Shown here: positions 8,691-17,153 of the stretch, in pieces | Numbering within the stretch: position 1 is the first letter of the stretch | Layout of the letters: each line of letters starts with the position of its first letter | Assembly: GCF_041415945.1 (NCBI RefSeq) | Contig: NZ_JBGCUS010000001.1 | Coordinates: 2,356,001 to 2,420,000 of the forward strand | Length of the DNA: 64,000 nucleotides | Reading direction: 5' to 3' | Source: Ancylobacter sp. IITR112 | Lineage (GTDB): Bacteria; Pseudomonadota; Alphaproteobacteria; Rhizobiales; Xanthobacteraceae | The notes under the pieces: generated by a model | Seen by the model: the letters and a program-made list of their open reading frames with translations, nothing else | Told to the model about the DNA's origin: nothing | Database searches by the model: none | Program-made: the position numbers and the translations under genes

Positions 8691-10736
8691 ATGACCGCCC
8701 GACCGACCCGCGACGCGCCCGACCTCGACGCCGACGATGCCGACATCGCCGAGCTTGAGCAGGACGAGACCCTCATTGCCGACCTTGCCGAGGAGGCCGA
8801 GCCCGCGCCGGGCTCCGTCGCCATGGGCCGCGCCGCCATTGCGCGCGCCCTCAAGCACGCGCCGAGCGGGCCCGGCGTCTACCGCATGCTGGGGCCGGAC
8901 GGCACGGTGCTCTATGTCGGCAAGGCGAAGAGCATCAAGCGCCGCATCGTCGCCTATACAAGGCCGACCGGGCTCACCGCCCGCATCATGCGCATGGTGG
9001 CGGCCACCGCCGAGATGGAATTCGTCTCCACCGGCACCGAGACCGAGGCGCTGCTGCTGGAAGCCAACCTCATCAAGCAGCTGCGCCCGCGCTTCAACGT
9101 GCTGCTGCGCGACGACAAGTCATTTCCCTATATCCTCATCACCAAGGACCATGTCTCGCCGCAGATCACCAAGCATCGCGGCGCCCGCAACCGGCCGGGC
9201 GACTATTACGGCCCCTTCGCCTCGGTCTGGGCGGTGAACCGCACCATCAACGCGCTGCAGAAGGCGTTCCTGGTGCGCTCCTGCTCCGACAGCTTCTATG
9301 AGGCGCGCACCCGCCCCTGCCTGCTGTTCCAGATCAAGCGCTGCGCCGGCCCCTGCACCGGCGAGGTGAACCACACCGACTATGCCGAATATGTCCGCGA
9401 GGCGCGCGACTTCCTCTCCGGCCGCAGCAAGGCGGTGAAGGAGCAATTGGCGCGCGAGATGGAAGCCGCCTCGCAGGAGCTGGAATTCGAGCGCGCCGCC
9501 GCGCTGCGCGACCGCCTCGCCGCGCTTTCCGCCGTGCAGGGCACGCAGGGCATCAATCCGCGCTCGGTGGAAGAGGCGGACGTGTTCGCCATCCATCAGG
9601 AAGGCGGGGCGACCTGCGTGCAGGTGTTCTTCTTCCGCACCGGCCAGAACTGGGGCAACCACGCGCTCTACCCGCGCGCCGACCGGACGCTGGAGATCGG
9701 CGAGGTGCTGGAATCGTTCCTCGCCCAGTTCTATGAGGACAAGCCCTGCCCGCGCCTCATCCTGCTCAGCCACGACATCGCCGAGCGCGAATTGCTGGAA
9801 GAGGCGCTTTCCACCCGCGCCGGCCACCGCGTCGAGATCGCGGCGCCGAAGCGCGGCGAGAAGCGCGAACTGGTCGAGCACGCGCTGCAGAACGCCCGCG
9901 AGGCGCTCGGCCGCAAGCTGGCGGAAAGCGCCAGCCAGGCCCGGCTGCTGGAAGAACTCGCCCGCGCCTTCGCGCTCAACGGCCCGCCGAAGCGGATCGA
10001 GGTCTATGACAACAGCCACATCATGGGCTCGAACGCCGTCGGCGGCATGATCGTCGCCGGGCCGGAAGGCTTCGCCAAGAGCCAGTACCGCAAGTTCAAC
10101 ATCCGCTCGACCGAACTCACCCCCGGCGACGATTACGGCATGATGCGCGAGGTGCTGACCCGGCGCTTCTCCCGCCTGTTGAAGGAAAACCCGCGCGCGG
10201 GCACGTCGCCCCTCCCCGAGGGAGAAGCGGCGCCCCCGCCGCCAACCGGAGAGGGCGAGGAAGCCTCCGCCGCCTCCTCGGCCTGGCCGGACCTCCTGCT
10301 GATCGACGGCGGCCCCGGCCAGTTGAAGGCAGCGCAGGAAACCCTCGCCGGCCTCGGCGTCACCGATGTGCCCATGGTCGGCGTTGCCAAGGGGCCGGAC
10401 CGCGACGCCGGCCGCGAGACCTTCTATGTCGAGGGGCGCGAGCCCTTCCGGCTGGAGCCGCGCGACCCGGTGCTGTATTTCGTCCAGCGCCTGCGCGACG
10501 AGGCGCACCGCTTCGCCATCGGCTCGCACCGCGCCCGGCGCAAGAAGGACCTGACCCAGGCCGGGCTGCAGGAAATCCCCGGCATCGGCCCCACACGCAA
10601 ACGGGCGCTGCTGCACCATTTCGGCACGCTGAAAGCCATTGAGCGCGCCTCTCTCGCCGATCTTGAAGGCGTGCCGGGGGTGAACGCGGCGACGGCGCGG
10701 GCGGTTTACGACTTCTTTCATGCCAAGGCGACATGA
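8691..10736 (+). CDS. uvrC: Excinuclease ABC subunit C
   Basis: 681 residues. UvrC makes both incisions around a UvrAB-bound lesion in nucleotide excision repair. An acidic N-terminal extension of about 60 residues precedes the GIY-YIG domain ([21 protein letters not shown], with the catalytic Glu in [14 protein letters not shown]). A cysteine-rich segment ([14 protein letters not shown]), the UVR helical pair, the RNase H-like 3'-nuclease domain ([22 protein letters not shown]) and a C-terminal helix-hairpin-helix pair ([16 protein letters not shown]) follow. ATG 8691 follows AGGAGGC directly and is preferred over in-frame codons back to 8595. Between KENPRAG and [13 protein letters not shown], about residues 503-530, there is a Pro/Gly/Glu-rich insert encoded by a palindromic repeat. 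Confidence 0.96.
   Translation: MTARPTRDAPDLDADDADIAELEQDETLIADLAEEAEPAPGSVAMGRAAIARALKHAPSGPGVYRMLGPDGTVLYVGKAKSIKRRIVAYTRPTGLTARIMRMVAATAEMEFVSTGTETEALLLEANLIKQLRPRFNVLLRDDKSFPYILITKDHVSPQITKHRGARNRPGDYYGPFASVWAVNRTINALQKAFLVRSCSDSFYEARTRPCLLFQIKRCAGPCTGEVNHTDYAEYVREARDFLSGRSKAVKEQLAREMEAASQELEFERAAALRDRLAALSAVQGTQGINPRSVEEADVFAIHQEGGATCVQVFFFRTGQNWGNHALYPRADRTLEIGEVLESFLAQFYEDKPCPRLILLSHDIAERELLEEALSTRAGHRVEIAAPKRGEKRELVEHALQNAREALGRKLAESASQARLLEELARAFALNGPPKRIEVYDNSHIMGSNAVGGMIVAGPEGFAKSQYRKFNIRSTELTPGDDYGMMREVLTRRFSRLLKENPRAGTSPLPEGEAAPPPPTGEGEEASAASSAWPDLLLIDGGPGQLKAAQETLAGLGVTDVPMVGVAKGPDRDAGRETFYVEGREPFRLEPRDPVLYFVQRLRDEAHRFAIGSHRARRKKDLTQAGLQEIPGIGPTRKRALLHHFGTLKAIERASLADLEGVPGVNAATARAVYDFFHAKAT
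10197..10268 (+). repeat. Palindromic repeat inserted in frame in uvrC
   Basis: The segment encodes a low-complexity stretch ([20 protein letters not shown]) between conserved blocks of the nuclease domain. At DNA level CGCCCCTCCC near its start can pair with GGAGAGGGCG near its end, and GCGGCG with CGCCGCC inside. This is the composition of the alphaproteobacterial CCTCTCCC..GGGAGAGG intergenic palindromes. The frame is kept, so UvrC is probably functional. Confidence 0.6.
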
Positions 10737-10880
10737 AGGACCGGAACGGCCATGCGCGTCATGCGATGGCCACAGCCCTGACGCATCGTGATAAGCCTGC
10801 GGCAGGCAAGGCTGGGGACCGTGACGCGATTGACGCGGCCGGCTCGCATGTTTACCTGCCTGTGAGGGAGCCGGCGCAGT

Positions 10881-11522
10881 ATGGTCGATGTCGCATCTAA
10901 CCCGCAGCCAGTACGGGAGCCGGCCAAGGTGACTCGTGGCCATGCCATGTCGCTGCCCAACATCCTCACCTATGGCCGCTGCGTGGCGGTGCCGCTGGTG
11001 GCGGCGTGCCTGTTCTGGTCGGACATTCTGGAAGGCGGGCTGTGGCTGCGATGGATCGCGGTCGCGCTCTATGTCGTTGCGGCTGTTACCGATTTCTTCG
11101 ACGGCTATCTCGCCCGCGCCTGGTCGCAGCAATCGGCCATCGGCCGCATGCTCGACCCCATCGCCGACAAGCTGCTGGTCTCCGCCTCGCTGCTGATGCT
11201 GGCCTCGGACGGCACCATTCGCGGCTGGTCGCTCTGGGCGGCGCTGGTGATTCTGTGCCGGGAGATTCTCGTCTCCGGCTTGCGCGAATTTCTCGCGGAA
11301 CTGCGCGTCAGCGTTCCCGTCACCCGCCTCGCCAAATGGAAGACCACCGCCCAGCTTGTGGCGGTGGGCGTGCTGCTGGCCGGCCCGGCGGCCGACCTCG
11401 TTGTGCCGGGCATCACGCTGTTCGGCATCGGCCTGCTGTGGATCGCGGCGCTGCTGACGCTCTATACCGGCTGGGACTATTTCCGCGCCGGCGCCCGTCA
11501 TCTGATCGGGGACGAGGCGTGA
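10881..11522 (+). CDS. pgsA: CDP-diacylglycerol-glycerol-3-phosphate 3-phosphatidyltransferase
   Basis: 213 residues. It makes phosphatidylglycerophosphate from CDP-diacylglycerol and glycerol 3-phosphate in the inner membrane, the committed step to phosphatidylglycerol and cardiolipin. The CDP-alcohol phosphotransferase signature DG-x2-AR-x8-G-x3-D-x3-D is intact: DGYLARAW, then AIGRMLDPIADK. Around five hydrophobic helices follow. MSLPNILTYGR is the usual N-terminus of the family, so the first 22 residues may be an extension or the true start may be ATG 10947. The 144 bp before it hold no gene. The stop overlaps the moaD start (GTGA), in the conserved uvrC-pgsA-moaD-moaE order. Confidence 0.95.
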   Translation: MVDVASNPQPVREPAKVTRGHAMSLPNILTYGRCVAVPLVAACLFWSDILEGGLWLRWIAVALYVVAAVTDFFDGYLARAWSQQSAIGRMLDPIADKLLVSASLLMLASDGTIRGWSLWAALVILCREILVSGLREFLAELRVSVPVTRLAKWKTTAQLVAVGVLLAGPAADLVVPGITLFGIGLLWIAALLTLYTGWDYFRAGARHLIGDEA

Positions 11523-11770
11523 GGGTGCTGTATTTCGCCTGGGTGCGCGAGCGCATCGGGTGCGAGGCGGAAGAGATCGAGGTGCCGGCGGGTGTTTCCA
11601 CCGTGGCCGAGCTCGCCGCCCATCTCGCCGCCCGCGGCGAGGGCTATGCCCGCGCCTTCGAGAATCCGCGTATCGTGCGCGCGGCGCTCGACCGGCGGCA
11701 CGCCAAGCCCGACACGCCGCTGGGCGCCGCGCGCGAGATTGCTTTTTTCCCGCCCATGACGGGCGGCTGA
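11519..11770 (+). CDS. moaD: Molybdopterin synthase sulfur carrier subunit
   Basis: 83 residues with the beta-grasp ubiquitin-like fold. It begins VRVLYFAWVRERIG and ends FFPPMTGG, and the C-terminal Gly-Gly is the site of adenylation and thiocarboxylation. It donates sulfur to cyclic pyranopterin monophosphate as the small subunit of MPT synthase. The start is GTG 11519, overlapping the pgsA stop; GTG 11525 is an alternative. moaE follows 15 bp after the stop, so the two subunits are made from one transcript. Confidence 0.92.
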   Translation: MRVLYFAWVRERIGCEAEEIEVPAGVSTVAELAAHLAARGEGYARAFENPRIVRAALDRRHAKPDTPLGAAREIAFFPPMTGG

Positions 11771-11785
11771 ACGAGCGAGGTGAGC

Positions 11786-12244
11786 ATGTTCACCGTCCGC
11801 ATCCAGGCGCAGGATTTCGACCCCGCGCATGAGGCCGCCGCCCTGTCGCGCGGCCGCACCGATATCGGCGCCGTCGTCACCTTCACCGGTCTCTGCCGGG
11901 CGCAGGACGCCCCCGGCGGCGCCCCGCTCATCGCCCTGACGCTGGAGCATTATCCCGGCATGGCGGAAGAGGAGATCGGCCGGCTGGTGGAACAGGCCCG
12001 CGCCCGCTGGCCGCTCATCGGCGCCACCGTCATTCACCGTTTCGGCCGCATGGTGCCGGGCGACACTATCGTGCTCGTCGTCACCGCCTCCGCCCACCGC
12101 GCCGCCGCCTTCGAGGCGGCGGAGTTCCTGATGGACTGGCTGAAGACCAGCGCGCCGTTCTGGAAGATGGAAGAGCGCGACGAGGGCACCGCCTGGGTCG
12201 CGGCCAAGGACGAAGACGACGACGCGGCGGAGCGGTGGAACTGA
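11786..12244 (+). CDS. moaE: Molybdopterin synthase catalytic subunit
   Basis: 152 residues. It is the large subunit that converts cPMP to molybdopterin with MoaD-thiocarboxylate. Family blocks are visible: IGAVVTFTGLCR, LEHYPGMAEEEI, the His-Arg-Phe-Gly of VIHRFGRMVPGD, VVTASAHRAAAFEAAEFLMDWLKTSAPFWKME with the catalytic lysines, and a Trp in GTAWV. The C-terminal tail is acidic (DEDDDAAE). GTG 11780 is also in frame, but ATG 11786 has GCGAGG at a better distance. Moco enzymes themselves are not in the window. Confidence 0.94.
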   Translation: MFTVRIQAQDFDPAHEAAALSRGRTDIGAVVTFTGLCRAQDAPGGAPLIALTLEHYPGMAEEEIGRLVEQARARWPLIGATVIHRFGRMVPGDTIVLVVTASAHRAAAFEAAEFLMDWLKTSAPFWKMEERDEGTAWVAAKDEDDDAAERWN

Positions 12245-12259
12245 GTCATGTCGCGGCGA

Positions 12260-12360
12260 CCGTCATCCCGGACGGCCGCAGGCCGATCCGGGATCGTAAG
12301 CCGAGGGGTGGCGGGCAGCGATCCCGGCTCTCCGCCCTCCGGGCTGCGGCCGGGATGACA
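12260..12360. repeat. Dispersed palindromic repeat, family A (copy 1)
   Basis: It starts GTCATCCCGGAC and ends CCGGCCGGGATGACA-like, with GATCCGGGATCG and GCGATCCCGGCTC between, so two inverted arms are each flanked by shorter inverted words. The same arrangement recurs at 49027-49118, 61487-61592 and 62411-62523. It sits between the moaE stop and the ilvE terminator. Confidence 0.85.
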
Positions 12361-12384
12361 GCGAAAGAGACGTGCAAACGAGAA

Positions 12385-12406
12385 ATGCCGGCCCGAGGGC
12401 CGGCAT
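12385..12406 (-). terminator. Intrinsic terminator between moaE and ilvE
   Basis: ATGCCGGCCC (12385-12394) and GGGCCGGCAT (12397-12406) form a 10-bp perfect stem. On the reverse strand it is followed by TTCTCGTTT, so it best serves ilvE, whose stop is at 12432. It may also act on moaE transcripts from the other side. Confidence 0.75.
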
Positions 12407-12431
12407 TCGCATTCCGGAAGGCGAGGCCGGC

Positions 12432-13322
12432 TCAGGCCGCCGCTGCCTTCTTCGGCTGCACCTCGGACATATAGTCCTCCAGCAGCGTCTTGGTGACCGG
12501 GCCGGGCTGGAAATGCTGGCCGGCGATCTCGGAAACCGGCGTCACCTCGGCGGCGCTGCCGGTGATGAAGCACTCGTCGAAGCTCGCCAGTTCCTCCGGC
12601 ATGATCGCCCGCTCCACCACCTCGATGCCGCGCCGCTTGGCGAGCGCGATCACCGTCTGGCGGGTGATGCCGTTGAGGAAGGCGTCGGCCTCCGGCGTGT
12701 GGACCACCCCGTCCTTGACGAAGAAGATATTGGCGCCGGTGCATTCGGCGACGCGCCCGCGCCAGTCCAGCATCAGCGCATCGGCGAAGCCCTCGCGCTC
12801 GGCGGCGTGCTTGGAGATGGTGCAGATCATGTAGAGGCCCGCCGCCTTCGAGGTCGAGGGCGCGGTCTGCGGATCGGGACGGCGGTACTTGGCCATGCCG
12901 ATGCGGATGCCCTTGAGCCGCTGCGCCGGGTCGAAATAGCTCGGCCATTCCCACGCCGCGATGGCGAGATGGATCTGGTTGTGCTGGGCCGACACGCCCA
13001 TCATGTCCGAGCCGCGCCAGGCGACGGGGCGAATATAGGCGTCCACCAGCTTCTGCCGCGTCAGCAATTCGCGGCAGGCGGCGTTGATTTCGTCTTCGCT
13101 GTAGGGAATCTCGAAGTCGAGCAGTTCGGCGCTGCGCTTCAGCCGCGCCGTGTGCTCTTCGAGCTTGAAAATCTCGCCGCCATAGGCGCGCTCGCCCTCG
13201 AACACGCAGCTGCCATAATGCAGCCCGTGGGTCAGTACATGGACCTGCGCGTCCTGCCAGGGCACGAAGGCGCCGTCATACCAGATCCAGCCGCTGCGTT
13301 TGTCGAAAGGTTCGCTCGCCAT
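12432..13322 (-). CDS. ilvE: Branched-chain amino acid aminotransferase
   Basis: 296 residues, a fold-IV PLP enzyme for the last step of Ile, Leu and Val synthesis using glutamate. WIWYDGAFVPWQDAQVHVLTHGLHYGSCVFEGERAY is the class IV N-terminal block. The PLP lysine lies in STSKAAGLYM. RVAECTGANIFFVKDG and NGITRQTVIALA are the remaining class signatures. The C-terminus (QPKKAAAA) is a low-complexity tail. The ATG at 13322 has no strong Shine-Dalgarno. It is divergent from marR and ends at a hairpin terminator, so it is likely monocistronic. Confidence 0.95.
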   Translation of the reverse strand: MASEPFDKRSGWIWYDGAFVPWQDAQVHVLTHGLHYGSCVFEGERAYGGEIFKLEEHTARLKRSAELLDFEIPYSEDEINAACRELLTRQKLVDAYIRPVAWRGSDMMGVSAQHNQIHLAIAAWEWPSYFDPAQRLKGIRIGMAKYRRPDPQTAPSTSKAAGLYMICTISKHAAEREGFADALMLDWRGRVAECTGANIFFVKDGVVHTPEADAFLNGITRQTVIALAKRRGIEVVERAIMPEELASFDECFITGSAAEVTPVSEIAGQHFQPGPVTKTLLEDYMSEVQPKKAAAA

Positions 13323-13571
13323 GGTTAAGTCTCCCAACCGGGGCGCCGGCGCGCCATGGGAGGCGCCGGAGCCCTTCTGTCCTTCGGCATGGTGGCTACG
13401 GCCTGTCGGGCGCGCGCAACGCGCTTTGCCTCGCGGCCGAAGTCCCGTTATCGTCGCCGCTCTGTCCGAGCGGGTCGACTCTTTCCGTTCCGGGGCGGAT
13501 CGGGCGGCATGCCGAACGATCCTTTCGTTGAACGGGACATCTGGGTAACGATCATAACGAAAAAAGTCAAC

Positions 13572-14156
13572 ATGGCTGACATAAATGTCTCGCTGACCGC
13601 ACGCCCCGGCAAGAGCGAGCCGGGCGTGGCGGCACGCCTGTCCCCCGCGCCGGAAGGCGAGCCGATGCTCGACCTGATCGAGCTTCTGTTCTTCGCCTAT
13701 CGCAATTTCGTCAGCGATCCCGACGAGATCCTGCAGGGCTTCGGCTTCGGCCGCGCCCATCACCGGGTGCTGCATTTCGTCAATCGCCATCCCGGCATGC
13801 GGGTGACCGACCTGCTCGACATTCTGCGCATCACCAAGCAGAGCCTCGGCCGGGTGCTGCGCGAACTGGTCGATCAGGGTTTCATCGACAGCCGCGCCGG
13901 CGCCTCCGACCGCCGCCAGCGCCTGCTCTACCTCACCCCCAAGGGCGAGGCGCTGACCCAGGAATTCGTCGCCATCCAGTCGCGCCGCATCCGCCGGGCG
14001 CTGGAAGAGAGCGGCGGCGAGTCGCGCGAGGTGGTCCGCCGCTTTCTTGTCGCCATGATCGACCCGGAAGATCGCAGTTCGACCGAGAAGCTGATCGCCC
14101 GCGCCGACCAGGCCGTGGAGGCGCGCAGCGCCGCCCGCGGCCGGACGGCCGGCTGA
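13572..14156 (+). CDS. MarR-family transcriptional regulator
   Basis: 194 residues with one winged helix-turn-helix. FGRAHHRVLHFVNRHPGMRVTDLLDILRITKQSLGRVLRELVDQGFID holds the recognition helix, RAGASDRRQRLLYLTPKGEALT is the wing with the conserved DRR, and dimerisation helices follow. ATG 13572 (MADINVSL) is preferred over longer forms. The 249-bp gap to ilvE is the shared divergent promoter region and becomes AT-richer next to the start; I could not define an operator. The response regulator begins 13 bp after the stop, so MarR, regulator and kinase form one operon. Confidence 0.9.
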   Translation: MADINVSLTARPGKSEPGVAARLSPAPEGEPMLDLIELLFFAYRNFVSDPDEILQGFGFGRAHHRVLHFVNRHPGMRVTDLLDILRITKQSLGRVLRELVDQGFIDSRAGASDRRQRLLYLTPKGEALTQEFVAIQSRRIRRALEESGGESREVVRRFLVAMIDPEDRSSTEKLIARADQAVEARSAARGRTAG

Positions 14157-14169
14157 CGGGAGAACCGCC

Positions 14170-14910
14170 ATGCTCGACGCCCGCCCCAGCCCGGCCGCGG
14201 CGGCAAGGGAGGCCCGCACCATGCCCGCCGACGACGCCTTCCACCTGCTCATCGTCGATGACGACCGCCGCATTCGCGACCTGCTGTCGCGCTTCCTGTC
14301 CGAGCACGGCTACCGCGTCACCACGGCGGAATCCGCCGCCGATGCCCGCGCCCGGCTCGGCGGCCTCGCCTTCGACCTCTTGATCCTCGATGTGATGATG
14401 CCCGGCGAGAGCGGCTTCGACCTCGCCCGCGCCGTGCGCGCCGACTCGCCCGTGCCAATCCTGATGCTCACCGCCCGCTCGGAGGCGGGCGACCGCATCG
14501 AGGGGCTGGAAATCGGCGCCGACGACTATCTCGCCAAGCCGTTCGAGCCGCGCGAATTGCTGCTGCGCATCGGCAACATCATCAAACGCGCCGCCCCGCC
14601 CCCGCCGCAGGCGATCGAGGCGGTGCGCTTCGGCCCGTTCACCTTCCATCTCGCGCGCGGCGAACTCACCCGGGACGGCGAGCTGGTGCGCCTCACCGAC
14701 CGCGAGCGCGACATGCTGCGCGTGCTCGGCGAGGCACCGGGCCAGACCGTGCCGCGCCAGGACCTCGTCGCCCCCGGCGTCGCCGCCGGCGACCGGGCGG
14801 TGGACGTGCAGGTCAACCGGCTGCGCCGCAAGATCGAGCGCGACCCGGCCAATCCCGCCTATGTGCAGACGGTGCGCGGCGTCGGCTACCGGCTGGTCGT
14901 CGCTCCTTGA
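14170..14910 (+). CDS. OmpR-type response regulator
   Basis: 246 residues. The receiver domain has the acidic pair LLIVDDDRR, the phospho-acceptor Asp in LLILDVMMPG, the switch Thr in ILMLTAR and Lys in YLAKPFEP. The C-terminal winged helix has LTDRERDMLRVL and AVDVQVNRLRRKIERDPANPAYVQTVRGVGYRL, typical of OmpR/PhoB DNA-binding domains. ATG 14170 has GGGAGA 6 bp upstream; ATG 14221 is a shorter option close to the receiver. The stop overlaps the TTG start of the kinase gene, its obvious partner. Confidence 0.95.
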   Translation: MLDARPSPAAAAREARTMPADDAFHLLIVDDDRRIRDLLSRFLSEHGYRVTTAESAADARARLGGLAFDLLILDVMMPGESGFDLARAVRADSPVPILMLTARSEAGDRIEGLEIGADDYLAKPFEPRELLLRIGNIIKRAAPPPPQAIEAVRFGPFTFHLARGELTRDGELVRLTDRERDMLRVLGEAPGQTVPRQDLVAPGVAAGDRAVDVQVNRLRRKIERDPANPAYVQTVRGVGYRLVVAP

Positions 14911-16310
14911 AGCCCCGCGACACCAGCGTGGTGGGCGCCGCGCGGGCGCGTCTGCGCCTCACCCAGCGCCGCATGCGCGAGAACAATGCCCGCTTCGGCG
15001 CGTGGTTCAACCGCGTCATGCCGAAGGGCCTGTTCGCCCGCTCGCTGATCATCATCGTCACCCCGGTGGTGATCCTGCAGTCGGTGCTCGCCTTCGTGTT
15101 CATGGAGCGGCACTACAACACGGTGACGCGCCGGCTCTCGGCGGCGGTGTCGCAGGACATCACCGCCGTCGCCCAACTTGCCGTCGGCTTCCCCACCGAG
15201 GAAGACCGCGACAAGATCAAGCGCATCGCCCAGCTCACCATGGGCCTCACCGTGGATTTCCTCCCCGGGGAACGCCTCCCCCCGCCGGGGCCCAAGCCGT
15301 TCTTCTCGACGCTGGATTCCGCCTTCACCGGCGAACTGGCGAAGCGCCTGCACCGGCCGTTCTGGACCGACACGGTCGGCAATTCCAACCTCATCGAGGT
15401 GCGGGTGCAGCTCGACGACATGGTGCTGCGGGTGTTCGCCCGCCGCAGCCAGGCCTATCTCTCCAATTCGCACATCTTCCTGTTGTGGATGGTGGGCACC
15501 GCGCTGGTGCTGATGGCGGTGGCCATCCTGTTCCTGCGCAACCAGATCAAGCCGATCGAGGCGCTCGCCGATGCCGCCATCGCCTTCGGCAAGGGGCGCG
15601 ACGTGCCCGGCTTCCGCCCGCGCGGCGCGCGCGAGGTGCGCGGCGCGGCGCTGGCCTTCCTGGAGATGAAGCGGCGTATCGAGCGGCAGATCGAACAGCG
15701 CACCACCATGCTCGCCGGCGTCAGCCACGACATGCGCACCATCCTCACCCGCTTCAAGCTGGAACTGGCGCTGCTCGGCGACAGCGCCGATACCGAGGCG
15801 CTGCGCAAGGATGTCGATGACCTCCAGAGCATGCTGGAGGCCTATCTCGCCTTCGCCCGCGAGGATGTCGCCGAGACCCCGGCGCTGGCCGACATGGCGC
15901 GGCTGATCGAGGAGGCGCGCATCAATGCCGAGCGGCAGGGCTCCACGGTCAGCGCCAGCTATAGCGGCGACCCGATGGTGATGGTGCGCGTCGACGCCTT
16001 CCGCCGCTGCCTCGCCAATCTCGTCGGCAATGCCGGCCGCCACGCCTCGCGCATCGAGATATCGGGCATGCGCGACGAACGCTGGCTGACCATCGCCGTC
16101 GACGATAACGGGCCGGGCATCGCGCCTGAACTGCGCGAGGATGTGTTCCGCCCGTTCTTCCGGCTGGACGAGGCGCGCAACCAGGATGCCGGCGGCTCCG
16201 GCCTCGGCCTCACGATCGCCCGCGACGCCGCCCGCGCCCATGGCGGCGATATCATTCTCGGCGAGAGCGCGATGGGCGGGCTGCGCGCGACGATCCGGAT
16301 TCCGGTGTAG
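14907..16310 (+). CDS. EnvZ-like sensor histidine kinase
   Basis: 467 residues. TM1 is around residues 45-66 (LIIIVTPVVILQSVLAFVFM). A periplasmic domain of about 120 residues follows, then TM2 (IFLLWMVGTALVLMAVAILFL), HAMP, and a DHp domain with the phosphorylated His in GVSHDMRTILTRFKLELAL. The CA domain carries NLVGNAGRHA (N box), DDNGPGI (G1), FFRLDEARN (F box) and GSGLGLTIA (G2). The DMRT-x-LTR H box is that of EnvZ-type kinases. The start is TTG 14907, overlapping the regulator's stop as TTGA; a later start such as ATG 14974 is possible. The signal is unknown; osmotic or envelope sensing is an inference from family. Confidence 0.93.
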   Translation: MKPRDTSVVGAARARLRLTQRRMRENNARFGAWFNRVMPKGLFARSLIIIVTPVVILQSVLAFVFMERHYNTVTRRLSAAVSQDITAVAQLAVGFPTEEDRDKIKRIAQLTMGLTVDFLPGERLPPPGPKPFFSTLDSAFTGELAKRLHRPFWTDTVGNSNLIEVRVQLDDMVLRVFARRSQAYLSNSHIFLLWMVGTALVLMAVAILFLRNQIKPIEALADAAIAFGKGRDVPGFRPRGAREVRGAALAFLEMKRRIERQIEQRTTMLAGVSHDMRTILTRFKLELALLGDSADTEALRKDVDDLQSMLEAYLAFAREDVAETPALADMARLIEEARINAERQGSTVSASYSGDPMVMVRVDAFRRCLANLVGNAGRHASRIEISGMRDERWLTIAVDDNGPGIAPELREDVFRPFFRLDEARNQDAGGSGLGLTIARDAARAHGGDIILGESAMGGLRATIRIPV

Positions 16311-16369
16311 CCTTGCTGAAGACCGACCAGATGGTAACATAGTGCTCCGTGGATGAGGGAGACGGTTAC

Positions 16370-16708
16370 ATGGTCGCTACGATCGGTGTCTTCGTTATTT
16401 TCGTCGCATGCGTTTATGTTCTCGCGCAGATGGCTGCAGACATCGGAATTATAGGAGCTGTGTTCGCTTTTACCGCCACCGTTTCGCTGACCATTGCATC
16501 CCTGATCGGAATGTTTTTAGTACTTTATGCTTTGCTTGAGTGCGGCGATATAAGTGTTCTCTTCGATGGAAACTTCTACCAATGCAAGGACGGGAAAGAA
16601 ATGGCCCGTGAACTCATCGCCATTTTCAAAAAGGTTCTTCTCGTCGGCATCGGCTCTTATGCAATCATGATGATCGTTGCTTGGCTGATCGGCCGCTTCC
16701 GCTCATAG
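16370..16708 (+). CDS. Small membrane protein of unknown function
   Basis: 112 residues. An N-terminal pair of hydrophobic helices (TIGVFVIFVACVYVLAQM, then a long segment from IIGAVFAF to VLYALL) is followed by a short soluble part with two cysteines (LLECGD and FYQCKDGKEM) and a final helix VLLVGIGSYAIMMIVAWLIG. ATG 16370 has GAGGGAGA about 8 bp upstream, which is better than GTG 16349. The coding sequence is visibly AT-richer than its neighbours and uses codons such as TTA and ATA that are rare around it, suggesting recent acquisition. I recognise no family. Confidence 0.6.
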   Translation: MVATIGVFVIFVACVYVLAQMAADIGIIGAVFAFTATVSLTIASLIGMFLVLYALLECGDISVLFDGNFYQCKDGKEMARELIAIFKKVLLVGIGSYAIMMIVAWLIGRFRS

Positions 16709-16728
16709 CCACCCAATCGCACCCCGCC

Positions 16729-17082
16729 TCAGAACAGCCGGGCGCCGTTGGGCACGGCGAGGTCGGGCTTGAACAGCACCACCGCGCCGTCTTCGTCGGG
16801 GAAGCCGAGGGTCAGCACCTCGGACATGATCGGGCCGATCTGGCGCGGGGGAAAATTCACCACCGCCGCCACCTGCCGCCCGACGAGATCCTCCGGCGCA
16901 TAGTGCACCGTGATCTGGGCCGAGGATTTCTTGCAGCCGATATGCGGGCCAAAATCAATCACCAGCTTTATCGCCGGCTTGCGCGCCTCGGGGAAGGGCT
17001 CGGCCTGGATAATGGTGCCGACGCGGATGTCGACCTTGAGAAAGTCCGCGATCGTGATCTGTTCGATGGGGGCAAGACTCAC
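16729..17082 (-). CDS. csaA: CsaA-like tRNA-binding-domain protein
   Basis: 117 residues, one OB-fold tRNA-binding domain of the type found at the C-terminus of bacterial Met[65 protein letters not shown] are the family blocks. CsaA binds peptides and tRNA and is reported to have chaperone/export activity; its physiological role is not settled. GTG 17082 is chosen because GAGGAG lies 7 bp upstream; GTGs at 17097 and 17109 are longer options. It converges on the small membrane gene with 20 bp between stops. Confidence 0.9.
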   Translation of the reverse strand: MSLAPIEQITIADFLKVDIRVGTIIQAEPFPEARKPAIKLVIDFGPHIGCKKSSAQITVHYAPEDLVGRQVAAVVNFPPRQIGPIMSEVLTLGFPDEDGAVVLFKPDLAVPNGARLF

Positions 17083-17153
17083 GCTGGGGCTCCTCACGCT
17101 GCGGCTCACGGCTGATTCCGGCCGTCAGTTTACGCGAAACGCCCGGGCATATG

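Noticed and set aside
10197..10268. uvrC as a pseudogene because of the insert
   Set aside because: The frame is kept and all motifs on both sides are intact.
9120..11501. A 793-codon open frame on the reverse strand across uvrC and pgsA
   Set aside because: It is antisense to two well-supported genes. Strong G/C at third positions leaves the opposite frames free of stops; the protein is repetitive and has no domain.
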